Origin: Dasyornis broadbenti
Taxonomy: Eukaryota; Chordata; Aves; Passeriformes; Dasyornithidae
Length of the DNA stretch: 64,000 nt
Assembly (NCBI GenBank): GCA_013397935.1
Contig: VZRN01000791.1
Span: 62,001-126,000 of the forward strand
Reading direction: 5' to 3'
A model generated the notes under the pieces. That model was not told the origin of the DNA. It did no database searches and saw nothing but the letters and a program-made list of their open reading frames with translations. The translations under genes were made by a program, and so were the position numbers. Positions 1 to 11,385 of the stretch are shown here, in pieces; position 1 is the first letter of the stretch; every line of letters starts with the position of its first letter.

Positions 1-1414
1 CTGTGTTCCATGGGGAGGAAAAAAGAATCATAAGGAACCAAAAGCCCTGCTTCTGAACATTAATAAAGTATCCATGCATACCATCCCTGACAAAAACAAA
101 CACTCTGAAAAACTGCAGATACAAATAAAAGCTTCTGTTAAGTTAAAAAAAAAAAAGCAAGATTTAAAGAAGGGAAATGGTATGTGGTTTGGAATGTGCA
201 TTTAGAGGGAAAAAGATATCCAAAGATCAGCATCTCTGAGAACAGCCCATTTACCAATGTCTAAACACCTAATAACTGAATGTAAAAATGTCTACTCAAT
301 CTAATAAAAATGTACTATTGTATTATTTACTACAGTATAAACTTTAAAACATTTAACATGAAGAAGGTAAACAGAAAACTGATTGTTTACTGTGTCAAAG
401 ACCAACATTGCTTTCCCAAGTTTGAGTCAAATATTGCTATTAATAATACTGGCAAGAATATTTCTGTGAGTGAAATTATTCAGAGTCAGAGTGTACAGAA
501 GCACTGAGTTTGACCATTTGTCTCTTGCTTTGTGATATCCATTTCCACTGACTCCCTTGTGCTCTGGACACCTGGAAAGAGCCATGGACTCTGGCATTAG
601 CTAATGGCTAGAACACTCAGTTCTGTGTATGAGATGCCACAAAATCTTTTTATTTCTGGTATGTCTAGCCCCCTGGAAGTGCCATTGCTATTTTCTTGTT
701 CAATGGCTTGTATCTGGCACTTTCAACAAATATTGCCCTCACTCTCTCCACCTGCATCCACCAGTTCCTGTATAATACTTCTCTCTTAAAAGGTGACATA
801 ACACTTTAGAAATGGAAAATTAACATCCCACAAGGAATTCTCAAGAGGAAAGGACATGTGCAAGTGCAATCATGCCGTGAACTAATCTTTAACCACAAAA
901 TGCCAATGTATTCTTGAAAATACAGAAAAACTCTACAATGAGGCACCAGTTAAGCTACTAAATACAAACCACACCAAGCCACCAGTGGTAGACACTCCTT
1001 GTAGCTGCTCAGTTGTTAAGAGTTTTTCTCCAAACTAGAGTGGTTTTCCATGGTGCTAATGAGAACTTTTACTAGCACACCTTCAATACACTCGAAATCT
1101 AGCATCAGGGCAAGCGCCAGAGGCTGCACTCATGCTGGGAAAGGTACTCCCCTCAGATAGCAGTGCATGGATCCCCAGCCTGGGGGACTGGCCCATTCCC
1201 CTCTGCAGATGGCGTCTCCCCAGAGCAGGCTGACTGCACACATGCTTCAGAGCACTCAGCCTACAAGTGTTCAGAAAGACAATATATACTACAGCAGCTT
1301 TGTCTAGGTCTCAAGTGTAGGATAGGCATGTTCTGAGAGTACCACTCCCTCCTCAGTATTTACTTTGACATGAAAGGATCCTTTGCAGCACACCCTGGTT
1401 TTCCATCAGCTCAT
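1..1414. other. Unique AT-rich DNA, no gene seen
   Basis: No repeat family, exon or RNA gene is recognised. The longest open frames are about 60 to 65 codons, low in complexity, and consistent with chance. A slightly GC-richer patch near 1110-1260 carries no motif I can name. Confidence 0.6.
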
Positions 1415-1614
1415 GTATCCAGAAATTCTTTGCTTGTGAGTCACCGAACAGGTTGCCCAGAGAAGCTGTGAATGCCCCATCCCTGGAAGTGTTCAAGGCC
1501 AGGCTGGATAGGTCTCTGATGGAAGAGACCTGGTCTAGTGGGAGGTGTCCCTGCCCATGGCAGAGGGTTGGAATGAGATGATCGCTTCCAACCCAAACCA
1601 TTCTACAACTGTAT
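1415..1614 (+). repeat. CR1 LINE, 3' fragment, plus strand
   Basis: The text matches the avian CR1 3' region in order: a block reading CAGGTTGCCCAGAGAAGCTG from about 1450, then GATGGGGC-like and AACCTGGTCTAG-like segments, then GGTTGGAATGAGATGATCGC, and finally CCAACCCAAACCATTCTA just before 1610. The usual terminal ATTCTATGA octamer repeats have decayed to ATTCTACAACTGTATG. CR1 is the dominant bird LINE and normally inserts as 5'-truncated copies, so only non-coding 3' sequence is expected. Several indels (for instance GATGGAAGAGACC) show it is an old, inactive copy. The left boundary is approximate, placed at TTCTTTGCTTGTGAG, which corresponds to the TTCTTCACTGTGAGG segment of the family. 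Confidence 0.93.
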
Positions 1615-4600
1615 GTTTTTACCCTGAAAGGTAGGATGTGGTTGAGGGGTGGTGCATTGCCAGATGTTGTCCTGCAGTACCATCTGTGGATACACCACCC
1701 CAGTCAGGATACACCCCCAGAACTCCCCTGGCTGCAGCACAGGTGATGCAGTGTGGCTGCAACGCCAGGAAGTGTTGTTCCCACATCCGCACTATGTGTT
1801 CTCTACCACACCTCAATATAATTTGATTCTTTCCTGAGAAGAAAGCTTGCTGCAGCTGAGTATTGATTTGCTATTCAACCTGTGTAATTACCTTCACTGA
1901 AGGACCAATATCTTGTTAGTGTGAACTACAAATGTGACAACATAGTTTTCATAGATTATGCTATGGTTTTGTGCCTGTCTTTAAAACAATTTTGGGGCCA
2001 AAGAATCTAGACTGGCACTCATCCTGGAACTCCAGAAATTCCCTGCATGACAGGTTGGGCCTTCCATGCCTAGAAAAGGCCACAAAAATCCCTTAGAAGA
2101 GTTTTATACTTGCACTCACTTCTTACACAGGTAACTATGCCAGCTGGAAGCTGAATTTCACACCAGCAGTCAGCAGTGGACTGCCTGAAGTGAGAAGATC
2201 TGTTTTACAGCCAGGGGGACAATATGACCTGTAATTATAAAAGGCCAGAAGAGGATTCAGCTCCCCTTTGTGAGCAGTGTCACTGACTATTCCTGTGAAT
2301 TACTGCTTCTCAGTAAGGGAGGTAGAATACTTATCATCTTTTTTAACATCCAAAGCAAATAGCAAACTCTCATATCCAACAAAAATGACAATATTTTCAT
2401 TATGAATATTTCAACCTATTTTCCTCAAAATAGGCAATATCAATAATTCTCAAATTGTAGAAGGCCTTTCAAATTAACCCATTTTATTGCTGTAAGTCCA
2501 GACTTTGAAAATCTAAGTTGCATTTTACTATACAAGTATGCCCTGTGGGAATGCGCTTGGCATATATTATCATTTGGTGTGAGTAATTCAATACCCAGCT
2601 GGCCATAATTTGTAGAAATAAATCAGATTGTACAGTGTAAGTTCAGAGGTGTATAGGGAAGTTCATGCAGATTTGAAAAGTGAAGAAAGATATATAAATG
2701 TATTAAAATGTAAGGCTCCTTCTTCTCACCTTAAAAAAGGCCTGAAATTTGGAAAACTTTCAATAATTTCTCATTATTTCAGTAGATTGCTCATAATTAG
2801 ATCCAAGAATAAAGAAGAAAAACGTCAAGCCAATACTTAACTTGAAGTATTAACTACACATTGTTCTCCTGTAAGCACTCAACAGATCTCTTCTTGTTAA
2901 AATTATGGCAAATTGGAACAGCAGTTACCTTCTGAATCAACATTCATTTCTCTGTCCTTCCCTGCTGAAGACTGTTACATTTTGAAGTCACAAATGATTA
3001 TTTATTTATTCCCCTATAAAATGCATGCGTGGTCCCAAAAGCCATAATATAACACCCTATAGTACCCACAAATGCAGTAGTCATTATTACAAATTATTAG
3101 ATCACTTAATCTTCTTTGCCAGTTCCTTCTTCAAAATAAAAAATAAAAAATAAAAAAAAATCACACTCTCCCTATACAAGCCTAAAATATAAACCAATAA
3201 AACTAATAGTAATAATAATGATATATTTCCTTGGTCTTTTATGGCACAGGAAACAAATGCCTGTTGCCTTGTATTGCAGAGATATACACATTGCAAGTTG
3301 ATACACGGCTGAGTTAGTGAGTTCTTTACCCTGAGGATGCTCAGTCTGGGTAGAAAATGTTCACTTGCTTTTTAGGATATGGAAAGAACTATAGAAATCA
3401 GAAGAAACCACACTGCTCCTGCTTTGAGTTCTTCCCTGTGAGATGAGAGAACTGTCTGTCAGACCTTTGAATCAAAAAGCCTCTCTGCCAACAGCAGGAT
3501 TTGGTGGGATTTCTTTTCTTTGCCCAAATAACCATGTATTGCCTGGCACATTGAAACAGGGCAGCATCAGCCTCCAGGCTGATGCCAAATCCCACTTGGG
3601 ATGCTCACCTTGTCCTGGTTTTGTAGCTTGCTTTTTCCTGTTCCTCAAACCCAGCTTCTGCTCCAGGTTCATTCAACCTGACCTTTCCCATTCGTCCTTT
3701 GAGTGTCAAGGACTGTTTTCCTTTCATTACAGTCAATGGGAGCATGTAGCTGATTACAAAGGGATTTCTAAGCAAGAAAAGACAAAAGCAAAGGCATGCT
3801 TTGCATTCTCAGTCATCCGGATCATGATATAAGTAACAAAATCCTGGAAAGCGATTATGATCAGAGGTGATGCAAAAAGAATATGAGTTCTGTATGCCCT
3901 CAGAAATTCTTACATTGGTGATGAAATCAAATCTCCTAAGACCCCCTGAAGTGAAATCACTTTATTTACTTAGGCTACCAGTCAGCTGGAGCTGAGTCAG
4001 GTGAGCTCTGAATACTTAATTTTCCAGCTCTTTATGCTGACTGGAAGTAACAAATTCCTGGTTCATGTAGATAGTATACTCCAACCCCTTTTCTCAGTCT
4101 GGATGTCTGAGAATTCGTTGCATAAAAGGTAAGACTGCTGGAAATAAAAAGTACACATCTTCAAGTCTCAGAAAACTCTGCTGGAACTTATGTGGTGACA
4201 TTGGAACCTTTGTCAGTTAGAACCCAATTGATTCTTGGGTTGGGTATCTCTAGGAAAAAAAAACAACAATAAAAAGAGAAATATGAAAATAGAAAACTGG
4301 ACCTTCCTTCAATTGTAAAAAGTCTGTGGGGTCCTGAGTTTTTCCCAGTGCTAACACCAAGTGTAACTAGATTAAAAAGTCATAAAGTTTGCTGTGATTT
4401 CTTTTCGTAGTAGCAACAAGAGTACCCATATGCACAGCATTCTTGGGCAGCAGTAACCATGATATCATTATTTTATTGTTTCATGGTATTATATATTACC
4501 ACACCTGAGAGAGTTCAAGTGAAGACCAACATCTAGTATTGCAACACACACCTGCAGGTTTTTACAGTATGGGAAATGTAGGTGGTGTCTCCAAGTCTTC

Positions 4601-5866
4601 GGACTTAAATTCTATGAGAAGATCCCGTGCAACAGTGACATCTGTGGTGTCTTCTACAAATATTCTTAGAAAGTGTCTCTAATTAGTCACTTTCTCTATT
4701 TTACTATGAAATGGACTAAACTTTAGGATTTCAGCACAATCTATTTTCTGTCACTATTGTGCTGAAAAATCACATGAAAAATAGGTAAATCAATTTTGGA
4801 CGTCAGAAATGGAAATGTTGGATCAGACTAATCAAACCAGAACAAGGTAGGTGGTTTGATCTTCAGAAAAGAGTTGTGATATAAGCTCTCCTTCTACCTC
4901 TTTTATCAGGCAAAGGTAAAAACAGCTCATTAAATAAGCTGAAATTCCTAACTTGTTCTTTCACTCCCACTCTTCCAGTACCTGTGAATGCTTCAAACAA
5001 TTATGCAGAGACTCTAACATGGTCTATGTAACATAGTCTGGGAACATACAGTAAAAGAACCTTATTAGCTGTCTCCATTAGCTGAAATGAGCAGGAGCAA
5101 AATAGTTAGTAAGCTGAATTTTAGGTGTAGGATATTACACATCCCACAGAGATAAGAGAGAAAATTCACACCTCTTTTAAAAACTGACAGAGTGTAGGCT
5201 GGGAAAGATAATACAGACTGGGTTACGCTAAGATCAGGTACTATGCAACCAGAAAAGGTGGAAACTTAAGCAAAACTACAAAAAGCTCAATTTCTGAAGC
5301 TAAATTTTGCCACAGGGTCATACTCCCATGTTGCTGGGTAGCTGAAGAATCCCAGAAGACAGACAGCCAGGCACAGAGCAGTTTATTGCAGGTCTCTGCA
5401 AACTTCCCACAGAAATCTGCACTGAACAGGGAGACTTTGGCCCTTGCATGCCTCTTGGTTTCTTGCACCTGTTCCTCATTTCTAGAAACAAGTAGTTAAA
5501 GTCATGAAGGACCAGCTACAAAGATGCCATTCCTCCACGTCCCATTTGCCATCTAAGTCAGACTCACACCAAAATCCACAGGTGTCACAAGTTTCTCTGT
5601 GGATTTAAATACAATGAAAAGAAAGAATTAAAAGTGGAGACAGCAGAGTCAGGCTTTCCTGAAGTGAACATGAGAGCTGAAAATGAAATCTTGAAAACCG
5701 CAAGGTTTCAAGAATCTTGGCTCCTGTGTTCAGATGGGGAAATAGAGACAAATCATAGAGCGGAATGCATTGGGCCAAATGGTCCTAGAGGCAAAGCTTG
5801 GCATGGGGAGACGTTCTTTGCAGAGTTTAGTCTGTAACTTGTTTATCTAGGCATTGAGGGGAAAAA
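1615..5866. other. Unique AT-rich DNA, no gene seen
   Basis: About 4.2 kb without a recognisable exon, RNA gene or transposon. A GC-richer block at 1640-1830 is open in more than one frame on both strands but matches nothing I know. The 129-codon frame at 3443-3832 has no domain, signal peptide or conserved-looking composition, and I treat it as chance. Confidence 0.55.
3133..3161 (+). repeat. A-rich microsatellite (AAAAAT)n
   Basis: A run of A-rich units separated by single T residues (AAAATAAAAAATAAAAAA and onward), about four imperfect units. It is a simple repeat with no sign of a LINE or retrocopy attached upstream. Confidence 0.85.
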
Positions 5867-6115
5867 TCATAGAATGGTTGGTTGAAAGGGACTTTAAAGA
5901 TTACCTCGTTCCAACTTCCCTGCAATGAGCAGGGACAGGTTTGACCAGACCAGGTTGCTCAAAATGCCAGCCAACCTGGCCTCGAGCATTCTCAGGAACA
6001 GGGCATCCAGAGCTTCTCTGGACAGCCTGTGCTAGTGCCTCAGCACCCTCACAGTAAAGAATTTCTTCCTGATATCTAATCTACACATACCTTCTTTTAC
6101 TTAAATCAAGTGCTA
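5867..6115 (-). repeat. CR1 LINE, 3' fragment, minus strand
   Basis: The plus strand begins with TCATAGAATGGTTGGTTG, the reverse complement of the classic CR1 terminus. Recognisable CR1 blocks follow: GGGACTTTAAAGATTACCTC, then CTGCAATGAGCAGGGACAGG, CCAACCTGGCCT, ACAGCCTGTGCTAGTGCCTC, CACCCTCACAGTAAAGAATT and TTCTTCCTGATATCTAATCT. The element therefore lies on the minus strand with its 3' end at 5867. It is 5'-truncated at about 6115, where similarity fades after CTTCTTTTACTTAAATCAAG. It holds no ORF2 coding sequence. Confidence 0.95.
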
Positions 6116-6741
6116 CTCTTCACACATGGGCATCACTTTCCTCATGAGTAAGCAAAAGGAATTTGGCAACCTGGACAAAGCTGCCATCCCTGCCAAGCCT
6201 ACTGAACTGCAAAACAACTTCCCCCAGGGATTCTCAGATATTTTTAAATGCTCTAAACTGAATTGACACCACCACCTGCACCATTCAAAATTGCAAAAAG
6301 CCTTATAGTGTCCAGCCTTCTCCCAGCATCCCAGACATGGCCTTTTCAAAAATGAATTTGAGTTGAGAGTGAGTTTGAGATCTGGTTTTACCTGCATGGG
6401 AAATCTAAAACTTAATTAGTTAATAAGTTACCACTACTTAATTGTTATAAGAAAACAAGGGGGGAAGGGTTGGTGTCCATATTTCTTTTTGTATAGGGGG
6501 AATTGATAGTCTACAGACACAAGACAAACATGGGTACTTTTCTTTTTTTGTTACAGCAGCATGTCCCTACATATTCCTTCATGAAACAGCTTGTCTAAAA
6601 CTCTACTTGACAAATGTATTCTCAAAAGTGGTCTCAGAGGTTTGTTTCATCTTCATTTGCAGTTCAACCATTTTTAATAACATATTTTGAGGACAGATGA
6701 AAAAGGAGGAATTCTTTTGCTGACAGCTGAAAATGGATTTT
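6116..6741. other. Unique DNA, nothing recognised
   Basis: The sequence after the CR1 truncation point has no further CR1 similarity that I can follow and no other repeat signature. A 94-codon minus-strand frame partly overlaps the CR1 edge and is not credible as a gene. Confidence 0.5.
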
Positions 6742-6788
6742 GGTGCGTGTGGGTGTGTGGGTGTGGGTGTGTGGGTGTGTGTGTGTGT
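6742..6788 (+). repeat. TG-rich microsatellite with G-quadruplex motif
   Basis: Alternating TG interrupted by GGG triplets. Within it, 6751-6775 reads as four GGG runs separated by TGTGT, TGT and TGTGT, which satisfies the canonical G3N1-7 quadruplex rule on the plus strand. Confidence 0.9.
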
Positions 6789-7108
6789 AACCAACTTAAC
6801 ACGGACCAAACTGCATGTGAAACAGTTACGAAGAAAGGAAATCTCTCCATGCAGACACCTGTACTTGTGATTTAGAAAAATATCCATTTTGACCACCTAG
6901 TATATAAAGACAGGTACAACATGGCAGCTACTAGTGGCACGTTTTTGATCTAACAGCTCAGGTGGAGGAAAAAACAGGACATTTTTGTTTCCCTAGACAC
7001 AAAAGCAAATGAGCTGTGGTCATACATAATTCTGGTTATATATAATAGAAATATTTTATTCTTGTCCTATTCATGGGACCAGATCCTTATCCCTGGCACA
7101 CTTTACAG

Positions 7109-7162
7109 ATAGCAGATTTTCCTTCTGTATAGCAGATTTGATAGCAGATTTTCTTTCTGTAT
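7109..7162 (+). repeat. Short tandem duplication, 32-bp period
   Basis: Two 22-bp copies (7109-7130 and 7141-7162) of ATAGCAGATTTTCYTTCTGT followed by AT. They differ at one position and are separated by AGCAGATTTG, itself a partial copy of the unit start. A local slippage duplication is the simplest reading. Confidence 0.85.
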
Positions 7163-8447
7163 AAAGCCAGGGTTGATGACCTGACACTGTGTCTTCCTAA
7201 ATTCTCTTTCCCAAGGTACAGAGAGAACTTTGACAAGTCTGGGACAGCAAGGGATACATCTGGGATCCAGATATCCCTGTCCTAAATAAAGCAGCCCACA
7301 GATTAGACAAATTTGTTCCAGGAGTCAAAATAAAGAAGGAATAGAAAGGTGACAGAAATTTACCTTTGACTAACCAAAAGAGTAAGAACACTCCCCACAT
7401 ACACATGAAAAAGGAAATGCATATGCAAATACACATTTATGTTAGACTGCAAAGTCTACTGACACTTTTATCACGTCTGTGGAAGACTTTGACATATCTT
7501 AATGGAGAGAGTGGCTACACAAACATATCAAGGGCAATTTTGCTCAAGATTAGTTTTCACACATCTTGGAAGAGAACCATGTAAAGGATGCAGAGCCAGG
7601 GGTGACCTAGCTAACTTCAGAACTAAATTTCTGCTCATTCAGTCTTTTGAGTGGTTAGGCTTATTTTCTCATGCACGACACAAGATCTTGCTTTTGAAAG
7701 CAAGTTACTGTACCTTCAGCTGACTTTTTGCCAATCCCTACCAGAAAGACCAGCTTCACTGATATTATCTCCTAAGAGCATGTACTGGTCTTTCATTTCC
7801 TTAATTTGAAGACATTGCTTGAAGAAATTGAGCGTCATTTACTTATGAATAAACACTACTAAATCAGAATCTGGTATCTATTCTTTAGAAATAACCAGAG
7901 TTTCCCCTTTTCAGGGAGAGGAAAAAACTTTATTTTCCTTAGCTGATAATTCCAATTAAAAATACAAATCACACCAGATTAATTAAGCTTTATGTGAAAG
8001 TACTAGTGTATATATTTTACTTATTAATGTATTTCATTTGCACAACTCCGGTTATAAATATTGATCTGTTTGGACCATTAACTGAAATGCAGCTTTAAAA
8101 ATAGAATGATTAAATTCAATAAAACCTAAATTTAAGAATAACAATTTTTGTCTTTTAATACAGCAACCATCAGCTTAGCAGAAGCCAGCTGGATTGAAGA
8201 AGAAACAACTATGAGGCTATTTCCCACAGCAGTTCTGAAATAGAGATTACAAGTGTATCCTTCAACTGTTAAGAAGAATCATGGTTTCTTCTGCTAGTTT
8301 ACTAGTGATAAATTGTCTTAAAAGAGTCACCAAAATAGGGTAGCCTCTGCCAAATGTGTTTATTAGGTTAAATGAGAGTATTAACCTTAAATGCAAAGTG
8401 TTTTCCTGTCCACATACAAAGTCACTGGTGTGAACGGTACTTCCAAG
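7163..8447. other. Unique AT-rich DNA, nothing recognised
   Basis: No exon, RNA gene or transposon signature. Open frames in the stretch are 60 to 80 codons and overlap one another in different frames, as random AT-rich sequence does. Confidence 0.5.
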
Positions 8448-8529
8448 CTGTTACAGCTCTGCATTCTGTGTCATCTAAGACTTGCAGGCACTGCACTCTG
8501 GCCGTGGTCAATCAAACTCTTATAGATCA
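8448..8529 (+). repeat. Unclassified old repeat, plus-strand copy of an inverted pair
   Basis: This segment aligns without gaps, over a 57-bp core (8457-8513), to the reverse complement of 8684-8740. Both begin CTCTGYATTCTGTRT and share GGCACTG/GACATTG and CTCTGGCC/TTCTGATC blocks. By hand count about 34 of 57 core positions are identical. Most of the differences are A/G or C/T transitions, the pattern left by long decay of a common ancestor rather than by chance. The similarity extends weakly on both sides. I do not recognise the family. Confidence 0.55.
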
Positions 8530-8667
8530 CAAGGGCACTGAAAGGTTAATCATTATCTCTCTGCTATTCTTTTGCAAGGAAGGTAGGAATCCCAGGTGGT
8601 AAGAGAAGCATGCACAATGAAAAGGGGAAGGAATAAATAAATTATCCTTTTCTGGCAAAAGGTAAAT

Positions 8668-8749
8668 CCATCTGTGCATATTGGGTTTATTATGATCAGA
8701 ACACAATGTCTATGAGATCCAGAATATACAGAATACAGAGTGATAGCAG
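8668..8749 (-). repeat. Unclassified old repeat, minus-strand copy of an inverted pair
   Basis: This is the partner of the copy at 8448-8529, in opposite orientation and about 140 bp away. Its plus-strand text includes CAGAATACAGAG at 8729-8740, which is the reverse complement of the CTCTGTATTCTG start of the shared core. The pair could be two insertions of one ancient SINE-like family, or the arms of a decayed foldback DNA transposon. No terminal motif or target duplication decides between these. Confidence 0.5.
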
Positions 8750-9654
8750 AGTTAAAGGTGAAACTAAGAAAGAAACAGGAGTTTGTCCAAGCTCTGTCTG
8801 CAGAAGTGATATTGATGCTAATAGTTGCCAAAGACTCAAAGAGAGCTTTGTTTAGGATTTGTAGGGTGGATGGCTCTCATAGGGCACTTTCCAGCTCACG
8901 TGTGCCTGGTTAGAGAAGTTAGGTAGGGCTGAAAACAACCCACACTGCCTCTACTGTGTCTGGTAGATAAAGGGTGCTGGGCAGCACTGTCCAGCTTACA
9001 ACTCACACATCAGGCTGGTTCCAAATCTGCTTCTGAAATACCTGAACATTCTATTTTACTCAGGCTGGGATGAGAAAACCAGATCAGTTCCAGCTCAGTT
9101 TGGTCTAGCATTCAGCAGATAGTAAGTGGAGACTCAGAAAGTTTCCTACTTCTTCTTAAAACAATCCAATGCAAGTAAACGCTATTTAAATCGATTGTGT
9201 GCATTCACAGACAAAATTGGTTTAAAATTTATTATGTGGTGTGGCTCACCATGTTGAGAGAGAATAGAGCATACATTTTAAAAAACAAGCAGGTTTTCTT
9301 AAAATAATCAAACATTCAATAAAAGAGGTTTATTGCTGCCATCTTTATTTGTTAGGTTGGGGAATGGATTTTCTTACTCTTCTTCTTGAAAGCTAAGCAG
9401 TGTTGAATAACCATGGGAAGTATACAGGAATTTCCTTTATTAAGTTTAGTAATAATTTCAATTGTCTTTGAATTTATTTTAATCTTGATTCAAATGTATA
9501 ATGCAGTGCATTCATCTCTGCAGTTCTTGAATTGCCCACTTGCATAAGAAAATACACTCCAGAATATACTTAATAAAGAACATAATGTCTTTGAGGGATT
9601 CTTAAAAGCAAAGAGACATTATAATCTCCTTTCACTGTAGTAGTTGCATACTTC
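8750..9654. other. Unique DNA, nothing recognised
   Basis: No repeat, exon or RNA gene identified. It includes a moderately GC-richer stretch near 8870-9110 without a nameable motif. Confidence 0.5.
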
Positions 9655-9780
9655 AAATGTAGACAATGTTTGCTTCACAATTATTAATTATTATGGCTGC
9701 CAGATGCAATTAAACAACAGCTTGTGCTCTTCCTATGGCTCCCTTTGAGAATTCACCATGTAAGTCGTTACTGAAATAGC
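9655..9780. promoter_or_regulatory. Candidate conserved non-coding element, homeodomain-rich
   Basis: A compact block with a TTATTAATTATTAT core (TAATTA at 9685-9690, a homeodomain site type), an adjacent CAGATG E-box (9701-9706) and CAATTAAAC. This resembles the composition of vertebrate developmental enhancers. It rests on motif reading only; AT-rich DNA produces TAAT motifs easily, and conservation could not be tested here. Confidence 0.2.
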
Positions 9781-10891
9781 TAGATTAGGAAATACTAATG
9801 GCTAGCTCGTTTATGATCTTTGCTCCCCAAAACCCTAAAATGGCTTGCAAAAGAGGGGCTTTATTGACCTGTTGTTCTGAGGAGGAGTAGTGAAGGGCAG
9901 ACATTCAGGCAAAAGCATTTGTCCATTTGAGGTAGTTCCACTTGTAGGAATTGTGCACGGAGAGTACAAAGCCTTTTCAAAGGCTTTTTACCACATAGTG
10001 AAAGGACTTTCAAAAAGCTTTCAACAAGCTTCCTCTTAAAGGGATTTTAATAAACATTTTCCAAAATGCTCAAAATAGAAAAGGAGGGAAGAGTAAGAGG
10101 AGAAATTTGTTAATGCTAAGTTATTCAGAAGAGTGGAAAGGAAAAGATGCTGTAAAAACATACAGAAATATAGCACAATAGTGGAGAATAACATGAAAGC
10201 CAAAATGCAGTGTCAGTAAATATGCATTGATGCACAAGGAGACACAATTTAACCTGATGTGTGCAAGGACAGGCTCTGAATTATCTGCCCAGTGTCCAGA
10301 ATGAGAACTCCCACTTACAGCAGCTGGCTCCTCAAAGACAACAGTTGGCCCAAGAAAAACTCTGGGATGCTTGGAAATACCAGGAAAGAAATAGACAATC
10401 AGGCTTCAAATGTAATTATTTCTTTTTATGAACCTGTGGTATGCCCATAGCTCAGCACTGCCTGCAGCTCTGACTGTCTGGTCAGAAAGGCTGTACTTGG
10501 GTGAGAAAACATTCAGATAAAGGTAGGCAAGAATAATGTTCAAAGTTGAAATAACTAGATTAAGACTCTTTTGTAGAGAAAAGAGAGACCGAGGGTAGAT
10601 GTGACACAAACTAATAGGAATGTCAATAACATTGAGAAGATCATTAGGAAATTATTTGATTTTTCACAGTGCAAGAAATAGGGGCAAGAAATTACATTAT
10701 CAGGTGACATGCTGAAAACGAACAAGGCATTTTTTTCAAGCAGCACAATTAAACTTAGAAATTTCTTGCCCAAGATTATTCTGAATAAATACTCATTTAC
10801 CAGTTCAAAAAGCAACAGGGCCAATTAATGGTATTCAACCATGGATGGTAAACCCAAAAATAATGTTTATAACCAAGGAATTTGTTAAACT
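9781..10891. other. Unique DNA with a small perfect palindrome
   Basis: No gene or repeat family recognised. At 9968-9987 the sequence AAAGCCTTT-TC-AAAGGCTTT forms a 9-bp-arm palindrome with a 2-bp loop. Confidence 0.5.
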
Positions 10892-11035
10892 ATGGATTGC
10901 TGGAAGCAGGGAGAATATGCCAGGGTGTCGTCATTGTATACATGCCCTGTTATTGTGTCTTCCTCAAGCATTCAGTACTTGACTATTGTTGAGAACCATC
11001 TACAGGCTAGAAGGATCTTACCATCCCTTAAAAAA
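10892..11035 (+). repeat. Relic of an ancient CR1/L3-like LINE 3' end
   Basis: The order of blocks follows the older amniote CR1/L3-type tail seen in turtles and crocodilians: GCTGGAAGCAGGGAG, then TACATGCCCTGTTATTGTG, then CCTCAAGCATTCAGTACTTG, then ACTATTGTTGAGAACC, then GGCTAGAAGGATC, which corresponds to GGCTAGATGGACC. The recognition is from memory of the family pattern. The many substitutions fit great age. A 109-codon open frame across it (10892-11221) is incidental. Confidence 0.5.
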
Positions 11036-11385
11036 TGCCTCAATGGTCTGAAGAGGACCTCTACAAATAGAAGTATTTTTGCTGATATGGACACTTCTCT
11101 TGTTTATTGTTTCAGTGGGCTTGCCCAAAGAAACCCAATGGATCCCAAACAGAAGTTGATGCCACAGATGATACCAGCTTCTGTGAATGATTTCCTCTTG
11201 GGTGGAAGGATGAAATATTGACCATGTCAAAATCAGCAGAAATTTTGGCACTCCCTGCAGCAGAAGCAAGATTTTACCTCATTCTACCTGATTCTCAAGA
11301 TTCAAGTACTCCCCACACATCAGGCTTCCTCCTGGTGACTGCCTGAAAGGACAAGATTTCCAAAGCACAGAACTTTGCAGCATGC

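Noticed and set aside
1640..1830. GC-richer block open in several frames on both strands
   Set aside because: The multiple overlapping frames reflect low stop-codon density. No repeat family or domain is recognised.
3443..3832. 129-codon plus-strand open frame
   Set aside because: Irregular composition with no domain, and overlapped by two minus-strand frames. Length alone is not evidence in 64 kb.
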